Positions 1-5,140 of a stretch of 5,140 nucleotides of DNA are shown here, one piece after another (within the stretch, counting starts at the first letter, position 1; each line of letters begins with the position of its first letter). Under the pieces are notes generated by a model. That model ran no database searches. It was not told where the DNA came from and saw only the letters and a program-made list of their open reading frames with translations. Where the stretch lies: contig JAISIU010000171.1 in the NCBI GenBank assembly GCA_031261885.1, positions 1 to 5,140 of the forward strand, written 5' to 3'. The position numbers were made by a program, and so were the translations under genes. Source of the stretch: Bifidobacteriaceae bacterium. Lineage in GTDB: Bacteria > Actinomycetota > Actinomycetes > Actinomycetales > WQXJ01.

Positions 1-1658
1 TCGGCCAGCGGCTTGGAGCTCATGATGATGCCGCACGCGTGCACGCCCCACTGCCGCTTCAGGTTCTCGATGCCGCGGGCCGTCGCGACGACCTTCTCGT
101 AGTCGGGCGAGGAGGCGGCCAGCTCGCGGAACGGCTCGGCCTCCTTGTACCGGTCGTTATCCGGGTCGAACACGGCGGACAGCGGCATGTCGTGGCCCTG
201 GACCGGCGCCGGCATGAGTTTGGTCAGGTCCTCACCGACCTTGAACGGGTAGCCGAGCACGCGCGAGGCGTCCTTGATCGCGTTCTTCGCCTTGATGGTC
301 CCGAACGTCACGATGCGGGCCACGTGGTCCGCGCCGTACTTGTTCGTGATGTACTCGATCACCTCGTCGCGGCGGCGCTCGTCGAAGTCGACGTCGAAGT
401 CCGGCATCGAGGCCCGTTCCGGGTTGAGGAACCGTTCGAAGATCAGCCCGTTCTTCAGCGGATCCAGCTCCGTGATGCCCATCGCGTAGGCCGTCATCGA
501 CCCGGCGCCGGAGCCGCGGCCCGGCCCCACGCGGATGCCCTGGCGCTTGGCCCAGTTGATGTAGTCGGCCACGACCAGGTAATACCCGGCGTAGCCCTTC
601 TGCGTGACGACGCCGATCTCGTACTCGGCCTGCTTCTGGACCTCGTCGGGGATGCCGTTCGGGAAGCGGCGGTGCAGCCCCTTGTCGACCTCCTTGACGT
701 ACCAGGAGATCTCGTCCTCGCCCTCGGGGACGTCGAACTTCGGCATGTACGCGCCCACCTGCTCCGTGAACTCCACGTCGCAGCGTTCCGCGATCTCGAG
801 CGTCGAGTCGCAGGCCTCGGGGAAGTCGGCGAACAGGTCGCGCATCTCCTGGGCGCTCTTCAGGTAGTAGCCGGAGCCGTCGAACTTGAACCGGTCCGGA
901 TCCGCTAGCTTGGCGCCGGTCTGGATGCACAGCAACGCCTCGTGCGCCTCGGCGTCCTCGGGGGCCGTGTAGTGGAGGTCGTTCGTGGCGACGAGCTTGG
1001 CGCCGATCGCCTTCGCGAGCCGGAGCAGGTCTTGTTGGACGCGCCGTTCCAGCTCCAGGCCGTGGTCCATGATCTCGACGTAATAGTTGTCCTTGCCGAG
1101 GATGTCCTGGAACTCGCCAGCCGCGCGCAGCGCCTCGTCCCACTGGCCGAGCCGGAGCCTGGTCTGGATCTCTCCGGACGGGCAGCCCGTGGTCCCGATC
1201 AGGCCCTTGGCGTAGGTGTGGAACAGGTCGCGGTCCATGCGCGGCTTGCCGTAATAGCCCTCGATCGACGCGAGCGAGTCCATGCGGAACAGGTTGTGCA
1301 TGCCCTCGTTGTTCTCGGCCCACAGCGTCATGTGCGTGTAACGGCCGCCGCCGGAGACGTCGTCGCCGCGGTTGGCATCCGGCCCGCCCCACCTGACGGG
1401 GTGTTTGTCGCCGCGCGCCGTGCCGGGCGTCAGGTAGGCCTCCAGGCCGATGACGGGCTTGATGCCGCGCTTCTGAGCCTGCGTCCAGAAGTCGTGGGCG
1501 CCGAACATGAAGCCGTGGTCCGTGATCGCGATGGCCGGCTGGCCGTCGGCCACGGCGCGGTCGAGCAGTTCGGGGACGCGGGCCGCGCCGTCCAGCATCG
1601 AGTAGTCGGTGTGGCAGTGCAGGTGCGCGAAACTTCCCGCGGGAGGGCTTGCAGGCAT
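1..1658 (-). CDS. dnaE: DNA polymerase III subunit alpha (DnaE1 type), N-terminal 552 residues, cut by window edge
   Basis: This is the catalytic subunit of the replicative DNA polymerase. The visible part holds the PHP domain (about residues 8-280) and the start of the family C polymerase core. The PHP metal-site residues all appear present: H12 and H14 in AHLHCHTDYS, D23, H48 in ITDHG, E73 in GLEAY, H109 in YTHMT, C159 in TTGCPSGE, and D227 and H229 in TNDLHY. An intact set suggests PHP proofreading like that known for mycobacterial DnaE1 (inference). The palm motif PDFDVDFDERRR starts at residue 419 and supplies catalytic D420 and D422; the third catalytic Asp should lie outside the window. 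The glycine-rich VGPGRGSGAGS motif and GVHACG near the edge are also typical. No intein is seen. The ATG at 1656-1658 is fixed by an in-frame TAG at 1668-1670. The full protein is expected to be near 1,180 residues, so about 47% is here. Identification is secure. Confidence 0.97.
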   Translation of the reverse strand, partial: MPASPPAGSFAHLHCHTDYSMLDGAARVPELLDRAVADGQPAIAITDHGFMFGAHDFWTQAQKRGIKPVIGLEAYLTPGTARGDKHPVRWGGPDANRGDDVSGGGRYTHMTLWAENNEGMHNLFRMDSLASIEGYYGKPRMDRDLFHTYAKGLIGTTGCPSGEIQTRLRLGQWDEALRAAGEFQDILGKDNYYVEIMDHGLELERRVQQDLLRLAKAIGAKLVATNDLHYTAPEDAEAHEALLCIQTGAKLADPDRFKFDGSGYYLKSAQEMRDLFADFPEACDSTLEIAERCDVEFTEQVGAYMPKFDVPEGEDEISWYVKEVDKGLHRRFPNGIPDEVQKQAEYEIGVVTQKGYAGYYLVVADYINWAKRQGIRVGPGRGSGAGSMTAYAMGITELDPLKNGLIFERFLNPERASMPDFDVDFDERRRDEVIEYITNKYGADHVARIVTFGTIKAKNAIKDASRVLGYPFKVGEDLTKLMPAPVQGHDMPLSAVFDPDNDRYKEAEPFRELAASSPDYEKVVATARGIENLKRQWGVHACGIIMSSKPLA

Positions 1659-1664
1659 GAGAGC

Positions 1665-1670
1665 AGTCTA
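1665..1670 (-). promoter_or_regulatory. Candidate -10 hexamer (TAGACT) for a leaderless dnaE transcript
   Basis: The minus-strand hexamer TAGACT fits the actinobacterial -10 pattern TANNNT. Exactly six bases (GCTCTC) separate it from the dnaE ATG, so the usual start distance would put the first transcribed base on the A of the start codon. Its TAG is also an in-frame stop, which rules out a longer dnaE. No purine-rich Shine-Dalgarno sequence lies between it and the ATG. No recognisable -35 element is seen 16-19 bases upstream, which is common in this group. The assignment rests on spacing and motif only. Confidence 0.5.
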
Positions 1671-1704
1671 GGTCGCGCCGCGCGGCCCGGCCCGCCACGG
1701 GTGC

Positions 1705-1721
1705 GGCGAGTCCCCCTCGCC
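1705..1721 (-). terminator. Short GC hairpin just after the GNAT stop, possible weak terminator
   Basis: On the minus strand GGCGAG and CTCGCC flank a five-base loop (GGGGA), giving a perfect six-base-pair stem two bases after the acetyltransferase stop codon. There is no U-tract, so it is not a classical intrinsic terminator. Actinobacteria often lack such tracts, and the position between two units fits. A stem this short is also expected by chance in DNA this GC-rich. Confidence 0.25.
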
Positions 1722-1723
1722 CG

Positions 1724-2686
1724 TCACCGGAATTCGGAGAGGCGGGCCAGGCGGTGCGCATCGCGGTGTTCGATGCCGGCGTCCAGGTAGGTGGCGCCGC
1801 CGATGTCGTAGCCCAGGTGGGCGTAGAACCCGACGGCCCTCACCTGGGCGGACAGCGCGACGGGAACCTCCGTGACGGGCCGGCCGGCGACGGCGGACGC
1901 GTCGTCGAGCGCGAGCCGTTCCAGGGCGCGCACGATCCGCCGCCCGAGCCCGGTGCCGCGGCGCTCGCGGAGCACGGCGACACGGCCCAGGTGGTAGGCG
2001 CCGTGGTCGTCGGGCGGCAGCAGCCGGCCCGTGGCGCAGGGAACGCCGTCCACGTGGCCGATGACGTGGCGCGCGGTCGCGTCCCGGACGTCGAGTTCCT
2101 CGTCGGCCGGCACGTGCTGTTCGTCGACGAAGACGCGCCACCGGATGTCGAACGTGTCGGCCAGGTCCGTGGGCCTGGTGGCCTCCCGGACCCAGACGCC
2201 CGCCTGGGTGAACCGCACGAGCGCGCGGGCGAACCGGGAGCGGATGAGGCCGACGAGGCTCGGGTGCGCCTCATCGAGGTCGAGGGTGTAGCCGTAGACG
2301 TGGCGGACGCGGTCGCCGACGGCCACGCGCCACCATGCCGCCTTCGACAGCGGCACGTGGACCTGCACCTCGACGCCGTCCGGCAGGGAGGCTGGGATAC
2401 GGTCGGGGTCAGGCGGGTTGACGAGGGCGATGACCCTAAGGCCGGCCGGGAACCGGGCCGGCAGCTCGACGTCGCCGGCCCCGACCAGCACGCTCGCGCC
2501 CGGCCAGACGGGCCCGCTGGCGCCGGTCCCACCCGCGGTGGCGCCGCCATCGGCGGCTTCCCCGCCGCCCGGCGTTCCGTCATCGTCCATCCGTGGTGTC
2601 ACAACGAAACCCAACTGCCGTGCGACCTCCACCAACGGACTGGTGTACCGCTCGTCGCCGCCGATCAGACCAACCGACGCGATCAT
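1724..2686 (-). CDS. GNAT family N-acetyltransferase (YjcF/ElaA-like) with an unassigned N-terminal domain
   Basis: The protein has 320 residues. The C-terminal half (about 165-310) is a GNAT domain that would use acetyl-CoA to acetylate an unknown acceptor. It resembles the YjcF/ElaA group: RWRVFVDEQHVP (182-193), ARHVIGHVDG (205-214), the CoA-binding motif A RVAVLRERRGTGLGRR (235-250) with its R-x-x-G-x-G core at R243, G246 and G248, LSAQVRAVGFYAHLGY (278-293), and LDAGIEH (301-307). The first 155 residues are not GNAT. They alternate hydrophobic strands and helices (SVGLIGGDERY, SVLVGAGD, RVIALVNPPD, VEVQVHVPLSKAAWW), broken by a Gly/Ala/Asp-rich low-complexity stretch at about 34-62. This could be a degenerate receiver-like alpha/beta domain, which is inference only. 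The ATG overlaps the rluD stop in ATGA, which supports this start and translational coupling. The substrate is unknown. Confidence 0.88.
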   Translation of the reverse strand: MIASVGLIGGDERYTSPLVEVARQLGFVVTPRMDDDGTPGGGEAADGGATAGGTGASGPVWPGASVLVGAGDVELPARFPAGLRVIALVNPPDPDRIPASLPDGVEVQVHVPLSKAAWWRVAVGDRVRHVYGYTLDLDEAHPSLVGLIRSRFARALVRFTQAGVWVREATRPTDLADTFDIRWRVFVDEQHVPADEELDVRDATARHVIGHVDGVPCATGRLLPPDDHGAYHLGRVAVLRERRGTGLGRRIVRALERLALDDASAVAGRPVTEVPVALSAQVRAVGFYAHLGYDIGGATYLDAGIEHRDAHRLARLSEFR

Positions 2687-3627
2687 CGTTCCTCACTTTC
2701 CTCACGCATGATTTCCAGGGCTCGTTCAAGATCCGGCGCGTACGGGCTCGACACCTCGACGGGGCGGCCCGTCACGGGGTGGGTGAACCCGAGGCGGGCG
2801 GCGTGCAGCCACTGCCGCTCGAGTCCGAGCCGCGCGGCCATCACCGGGTCGCTGCCGTACAGCGGGTCACCGGCCACGGGATGGCCGATGGCGGCGAAGT
2901 GGACGCGGATCTGGTGCGTCCGGCCGGTTTCCAGGTGGACCTCGACGAGGCTCGCGCCGCGGAACGCCTCGATCACCTCGTAGTGCGTGATGGCCGGCTT
3001 GCCGCGCGCCGTGACGGCGAACTTGTAGACGCCGCCCGGGTGCCGGCCGATCGGGCCGTCGATCGTGCCGACCAGCGGGTCCGGGTGGCCCTGCACGAGC
3101 GCGTGGTAGGTCTTGACGACGGACCGTTCCTTGAAGGCGCGTTTGAGGCCCGAATAGGCGGGCACCGACTTCGCGACCACCATGAGCCCGGACGTGCCGG
3201 CGTCGAGCCGGTGCACGATTCCGTGCCGTTCCGGCGGCCCGGCCGGCGCGGGCAGGCGGCCGATGGCGGCGAGCGCGCCGAGCACGGTGGGGCCGGTCCA
3301 GCCGGGCGACGGGTGCGCCGCGACCCCGGGCGGCTTGTCGACGACGACGAGGTCGGGGTCCTCCCACACGATGCTGAACCCCGGCACCGGCTGGGGCGGC
3401 GGGCCCGCCGGGGCGGCCGGAGCCGGGTCCGCCAGGTCGATGTCGATGAGGTCGCCGGCCTGGAGGCGGCGTGACTTCGTGACGGGCTCGCCACCGATCC
3501 GCACGCCGCCGGCGTCGAGGATGGCCTGGACCCGCGCGCGGGCCAGGCCGAGGGCACGGGCCAGCGCGGCGTCGACGCGCTCGCCGACGAGGCCGTCCGG
3601 CACGGGCAGGTGGCGGGCCGGGCTCAC
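2683..3627 (-). CDS. rluD: RluA/RluD family rRNA pseudouridine synthase with N-terminal S4 domain
   Basis: The 314-residue protein converts chosen uridines in RNA, most likely 23S rRNA, to pseudouridine. An S4 RNA-binding domain covers about residues 11-65 (GERVDAALARALG, then ARVQAILDAGGVRIGG). A Pro/Ala-rich linker (about 68-83) leads to the catalytic domain. Its signatures are VVVDKPPGVAAHPSPG (94-109), the catalytic loop HRLDAGTSGLMVVAK (139-153) with the expected nucleophile D142, VKTYHALVQG (171-180), LETGRTHQIRVHFAAIGHP (232-250) and GDPLYG (253-258). Length and S4 layout match RluD better than the shorter RluA, but exact target uridines cannot be read from sequence. The start is GTG at 3625-3627, overlapping the lspA stop in GTGA; GAGGG seven bases upstream supports it. 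An RluA-type synthase following lspA is a recurrent arrangement in bacteria. Confidence 0.95.
   Translation of the reverse strand: MSPARHLPVPDGLVGERVDAALARALGLARARVQAILDAGGVRIGGEPVTKSRRLQAGDLIDIDLADPAPAAPAGPPPQPVPGFSIVWEDPDLVVVDKPPGVAAHPSPGWTGPTVLGALAAIGRLPAPAGPPERHGIVHRLDAGTSGLMVVAKSVPAYSGLKRAFKERSVVKTYHALVQGHPDPLVGTIDGPIGRHPGGVYKFAVTARGKPAITHYEVIEAFRGASLVEVHLETGRTHQIRVHFAAIGHPVAGDPLYGSDPVMAARLGLERQWLHAARLGFTHPVTGRPVEVSSPYAPDLERALEIMREESEER
2689..2694 (-). promoter_or_regulatory. Shine-Dalgarno GAGGAA for the GNAT gene, inside the rluD 3' end
   Basis: GAGGAA on the minus strand ends two bases before the ATG at 2684-2686; its GAGG core is four bases away, which is short but workable. It lies within the last codons of the upstream pseudouridine synthase gene. 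With the ATGA overlap it fits re-initiation by ribosomes that have just finished rluD, and it decides the start of the acetyltransferase. Confidence 0.55.
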
Positions 3628-4172
3628 GCTCCCGCCCTCTTCTGGGGCCGCCGGGCGCCGCCGGACCGCCGCCGGACCAGGCCCGGACCGACGCCCCGGA
3701 TGGCCGCGATGACGAGGATGACCGCGCCGAGCGCGATCGCGATGTCGGCGACGTTGCCGATGAACCAGTGCGAGTAGGCGATGAAGTCGGTGACGCGGCC
3801 GCGCGCGAAGGCCGGCGGGCGGATCAACCGGTCGATCAGGTTGCCGGCCGCCCCGCCCCAGATCAGTCCGAGCGCGAGCGCCCAGACGCGCGACGTGACG
3901 CGGGGGGCGACGATGGCGATGAGGATGACGAAGACGGCCGCGAGCAGCGTGAAGACGATGGTTTTGCCCTCGCCCACCGAGAAGGCCGCGCCCGGGTTGC
4001 CGATCAGCTGGAGCCTGAGGAAGTCGCCGACGACGTCCACGGTGCGCCCGCCGGACAGGTGGTGACGCGCCCAGGCCTTGGACACCTGGTCCGCCGCGAC
4101 GGCGAGCAGTGCCACGACCACGAGCAGTACGGGGACATGCCGGTGGCGGCGGGCGGGCGGGCGTGCGGACAA
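3624..4172 (-). CDS. lspA: Lipoprotein signal peptidase (signal peptidase II)
   Basis: This 182-residue inner-membrane aspartyl protease removes the signal peptide from prolipoproteins after the lipobox cysteine has been lipidated by Lgt. Four hydrophobic segments are visible at about residues 14-28, 69-90, 95-113 and 138-159. Family motifs are in order: ADQVSK (27-32), LIGNPGAAFS (56-65), GGAAGNLIDRL (106-116), GRVTDFI (125-131) and GNVADIAI (139-146). The catalytic aspartates should be D114 and D143. The N-terminus before the first membrane segment is Arg/His-rich, and the C-terminus is a basic tail (VRRRSGGARRPQKRAGA), both expected in the cytoplasm. The start is TTG at 4170-4172: it is the only start codon between the upstream in-frame stop (4251-4253) and the first membrane segment, and a good Shine-Dalgarno precedes it. 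Its stop overlaps the GTG of rluD. Confidence 0.96.
   Translation of the reverse strand: MSARPPARRHRHVPVLLVVVALLAVAADQVSKAWARHHLSGGRTVDVVGDFLRLQLIGNPGAAFSVGEGKTIVFTLLAAVFVILIAIVAPRVTSRVWALALGLIWGGAAGNLIDRLIRPPAFARGRVTDFIAYSHWFIGNVADIAIALGAVILVIAAIRGVGPGLVRRRSGGARRPQKRAGA
3635..3639 (-). promoter_or_regulatory. Shine-Dalgarno GAGGG for the rluD GTG start
   Basis: The minus strand carries GAGGG seven bases before the GTG at 3625-3627, inside the lspA 3' end. It supports the non-ATG start and coupling through the GTGA overlap. A second purine run (GGGAG) sits one base from the GTG and is too close to act as a ribosome binding site. Confidence 0.5.
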
Positions 4173-4178
4173 GTGCGG

Positions 4179-4189
4179 CCTTTCTTCCT
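4179..4189 (-). promoter_or_regulatory. Shine-Dalgarno region AGGAAGAAAGG fixing the TTG start of lspA
   Basis: AGGAAGAAAGG on the minus strand ends six bases before the TTG at 4170-4172. It is the clearest ribosome binding site in the window and the main reason to accept the rare TTG initiator. The later in-frame GTG codons (V18, V20) fall inside the first membrane helix and would cut it. Confidence 0.65.
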
Positions 4190-4218
4190 GGAATGGCGCG
4201 AGGGGGCGTGTGCGACCG

Positions 4219-4230
4219 CCGCCCGGGCGG
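4219..4230 (-). repeat. 12-bp perfect palindrome in the lspA leader
   Basis: CCGCCCGGGCGG is a perfect palindrome about 47 bases upstream of the lspA start codon. On the lspA strand it is preceded by GGCCTTTT. It could fold as a tight stem in the leader RNA or bind a dimeric protein, but nothing in the sequence shows which. GC-only palindromes of this length can arise by chance here. Confidence 0.3.
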
Positions 4231-4261
4231 AAAAGGCCGCGGGCAGCTGGTCAGACGTTAG

Positions 4262-4291
4262 ACGCTACCTCGCGCACGCCCGCCGCGCCAC
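4262..4291 (-). promoter_or_regulatory. Weak promoter candidate for the lspA-rluD-GNAT operon
   Basis: On the minus strand TAGCGT (4262-4267) fits the TANNNT -10 pattern. GTGGCG (4286-4291) lies 18 bases upstream and is only a poor match to a -35. A second possible -10, TAACGT, is at 4255-4260. This is the only AT-richer patch in the intergenic region. Transcription from here would give lspA a leader of about 80-90 bases. Motif-level support only. Confidence 0.35.
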
Positions 4292-4301
4292 TGGCCGGCC
4301 A
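4292..4301. repeat. 10-bp perfect palindrome TGGCCGGCCA
   Basis: This perfect palindrome lies immediately upstream of the weak -35 candidate for lspA. A dimeric regulator could bind it, but no family can be named from the sequence and a chance origin is quite possible in GC-rich DNA. Confidence 0.25.
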
Positions 4302-4351
4302 CGATGTGACCGACCGGGCGCGCCGAGCGGCGCTCCGCCCGCTGATGAACC

Positions 4352-4402
4352 GGGCCCCGTCGGCGCGCGCCGCCGCGCTCGCCGACCTTCCTCATGGGGC
4401 CC
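4352..4402 (-). terminator. Two-part inverted repeat after the TraR/DksA-like gene, candidate terminator
   Basis: Starting six bases after the stop codon, the minus strand reads GGGCCCC, nine unpaired bases, GTCGGCG, a 14-base GC loop, CGCCGAC, then GGGGCCC. The two 7-bp arms are each perfectly complementary and stack directly on the 3' side, so the RNA could form a 14-bp hairpin with a nine-base bulge on one side. No U-tract follows. Position and strength suggest a terminator or 3'-end stabiliser for the divIVA-traR transcript. Fold and function are inferred. Confidence 0.45.
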
Positions 4403-4408
4403 AGACCA

Positions 4409-4840
4409 CTACGCCCGAAGGCGTTCCTCGCGTTGTTTGTCCTCGAGGCACAAGGTGGCCCTCGGAAAGGCCTGGAGCCGGCCCTTGCCGATGGGTTTGC
4501 CGCACTTCTCGCAGTGGCCGAACGTGCCGGACTCCAGCCGTTCCAGCGCCAGTTCCGAGGCCTGGATCTGTCCGCGCATGTTGTTCACGAAGGCGAGCGA
4601 TTGCTCGCGGCTCGTGGCACGCGTGCCAGTGTCGACCTCGTCCTCCCCGGAGCTGCGCTCGTCGCCGAGCAGTTCCCCGAGGCCGCCCTCGGCGGCCAGC
4701 AGGTCCGTTCGCAGCCGGTCGATGTCGGCCTGCAGCGTTTCGCGGACCTGGCGCACCTCAGGGCCGGTCCACGGCTCCTCGGAGTCGCGAACCGGCAACT
4801 TGGCCGCGATACGCGCGGCCTCGAAGCGTTTCGCCGCCAC
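4409..4840 (-). CDS. TraR/DksA family C4-type zinc-finger protein with Asp at the fourth ligand position
   Basis: The 143-residue protein belongs to the DksA/TraR group, whose better known members bind RNA polymerase through the secondary channel. Residues 27-105 form a predicted helical coiled-coil region, with an acidic stretch in the middle (DERSSGEDEVD, 60-70). The C-terminal finger reads HCEKCGKPIGKGRLQAFP then ATLCLEDKQ. Cysteines are at 110, 113 and 131, but position 134, normally the fourth Cys, is Asp (codon GAC). Asp can bind zinc, so the finger may still be metal-bound, but this is unproven. The start is GTG at 4838-4840, 22 bp after the divIVA stop; the ribosome site is weak (GAGG, about 11 bases upstream). 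The short gap suggests co-transcription with divIVA. The family is clear; the molecular target is not known for this actinobacterial type. Confidence 0.9.
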   Translation of the reverse strand: MAAKRFEAARIAAKLPVRDSEEPWTGPEVRQVRETLQADIDRLRTDLLAAEGGLGELLGDERSSGEDEVDTGTRATSREQSLAFVNNMRGQIQASELALERLESGTFGHCEKCGKPIGKGRLQAFPRATLCLEDKQREERLRA

Positions 4841-4862
4841 TGGTCTCGGCCTCGGCTTCGGG

Positions 4863-5140
4863 TCAGTTCTGGCTGGAACCGGCGGAGTCGCCCGAGGACT
4901 GGGTCTGGTCCCAGCTCTGGTCGCCGTCGGGGGCAGTGGAGCTCTTGCCCTCGATGTCGGTCAGCAGGTTCTCCAGGTAGGTCTTCAGCCTGGTGCGGTA
5001 GTCGCGCTCGAAGATGCGCAGCTCGTCGATCTTGCGCTCGAGGATCGCGCGGTCCTGTTCGAGCTTCGACAGTGTGCGGACCGAGGCGTCCTCGGCCTCG
5101 CGGACGATCGAGGCCGCCTTGGCCTTCGCGTCGTTGAGGA
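4863..5140 (-). CDS. divIVA: DivIVA/Wag31-like polar growth protein, C-terminal 91 residues, cut by window edge
   Basis: Only the C-terminus is present; the N-terminal membrane-binding domain lies outside the window. The visible part begins LNDAKAKAASIVREAEDASV and continues through ILERKIDELRIFERDYRTRL and KTYLENLL. This matches the end of the coiled coil in actinobacterial DivIVA (Wag31), which marks curved membrane at poles and septa and organises cell-wall growth. The last 28 or so residues are Ser/Gln/Asp-rich (QSWDQTQSSGDSAGSSQN at the end) and likely disordered; such tails vary between species. The reading frame runs intact to the window edge and ends in TGA at 4863-4865. Other DivIVA-domain proteins exist in actinobacteria, but the ELR-FER-YR-RLK-YLE signature and the position upstream of traR and lspA favour the Wag31 orthologue. 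Confidence 0.88.
   Translation of the reverse strand, partial: LNDAKAKAASIVREAEDASVRTLSKLEQDRAILERKIDELRIFERDYRTRLKTYLENLLTDIEGKSSTAPDGDQSWDQTQSSGDSAGSSQN

Noticed and set aside
1..552. Possible intein in the DnaE core
   Set aside because: The polymerase frame is continuous and collinear with DnaE1 through the active-site motif and GVHACG, with no insertion.
39..908. Plus-strand open frame opposite dnaE
   Set aside because: It is antisense to conserved polymerase sequence, with no domain and no convincing ribosome binding site.
1675..1700. GC-only stretch upstream of dnaE as a possible operator or terminator stem
   Set aside because: It contains several overlapping short self-complementary GC pieces but no single dominant structure beyond what composition predicts.
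232..1761. 509-codon minus-strand open frame over dnaE
   Set aside because: It is an out-of-frame shadow of dnaE. Its Arg/Pro/Gly-rich translation lacks domains, while the frame ending at 1656-1658 gives a full PHP domain and the polymerase motifs.
1754..2983. 409-codon plus-strand open frame running opposite the GNAT gene and the rluD 3' end
   Set aside because: It runs antisense across two well-identified genes and is rich in Arg, Gly and Val with no recognisable domain. Long stop-free antisense frames are expected in DNA this GC-rich.
4078..4980. Plus-strand frame of 300 codons spanning the lspA-traR gap and traR
   Set aside because: It overlaps three minus-strand genes, its composition is Arg/Pro/Ala/Ser-rich without domain content, and the intergenic part looks non-coding.

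Overview
The window looks like chromosomal DNA from a high-GC actinobacterium (roughly 70% G+C by eye, with strong G/C preference at third codon positions). The gene content supports this: a DivIVA/Wag31-type tail, a TraR/DksA zinc-finger protein, lspA, an RluD-type pseudouridine synthase and a DnaE1-type replicative polymerase, all on one strand. This is a familiar actinobacterial neighbourhood. The DnaE fragment lines up with mycobacterial DnaE1 almost residue for residue through the PHP domain. The order or genus cannot be fixed from the sequence alone.

All six genes lie on the minus strand, so transcription runs from high to low coordinates: divIVA 3' end (4863-5140, cut by the window edge), TraR/DksA-like gene (4409-4840), a 236-bp gap, lspA (3624-4172), rluD-type gene (2683-3627), a GNAT acetyltransferase with an unrecognised N-terminal region (1724-2686), a 65-bp gap, then dnaE (1-1658, 5' part only). 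lspA, rluD and the GNAT gene are joined by two 4-base start/stop overlaps (GTGA and ATGA) and look like one translationally coupled operon. The 4173-4408 gap holds several inverted repeats and a weak promoter candidate, and probably separates the divIVA-traR unit from the lspA unit. dnaE has an in-frame stop nine bases before its ATG, no Shine-Dalgarno sequence, and a TANNNT -10 hexamer placed for transcription to begin at the ATG, so it probably makes a leaderless mRNA.

Functionally this is housekeeping DNA: polar growth and division (DivIVA), transcription regulation (TraR/DksA-like), lipoprotein maturation (LspA), rRNA modification (RluD type), an acetyltransferase of unknown substrate, and chromosome replication (DnaE). 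I see no mobile element, CRISPR array, tRNA or rRNA, and no evidence of an undescribed multi-gene system. The points most worth a second look are the N-terminal fusion on the GNAT protein, the Cys-to-Asp change at the fourth zinc ligand of the TraR/DksA-like protein, and the probable leaderless start of dnaE.
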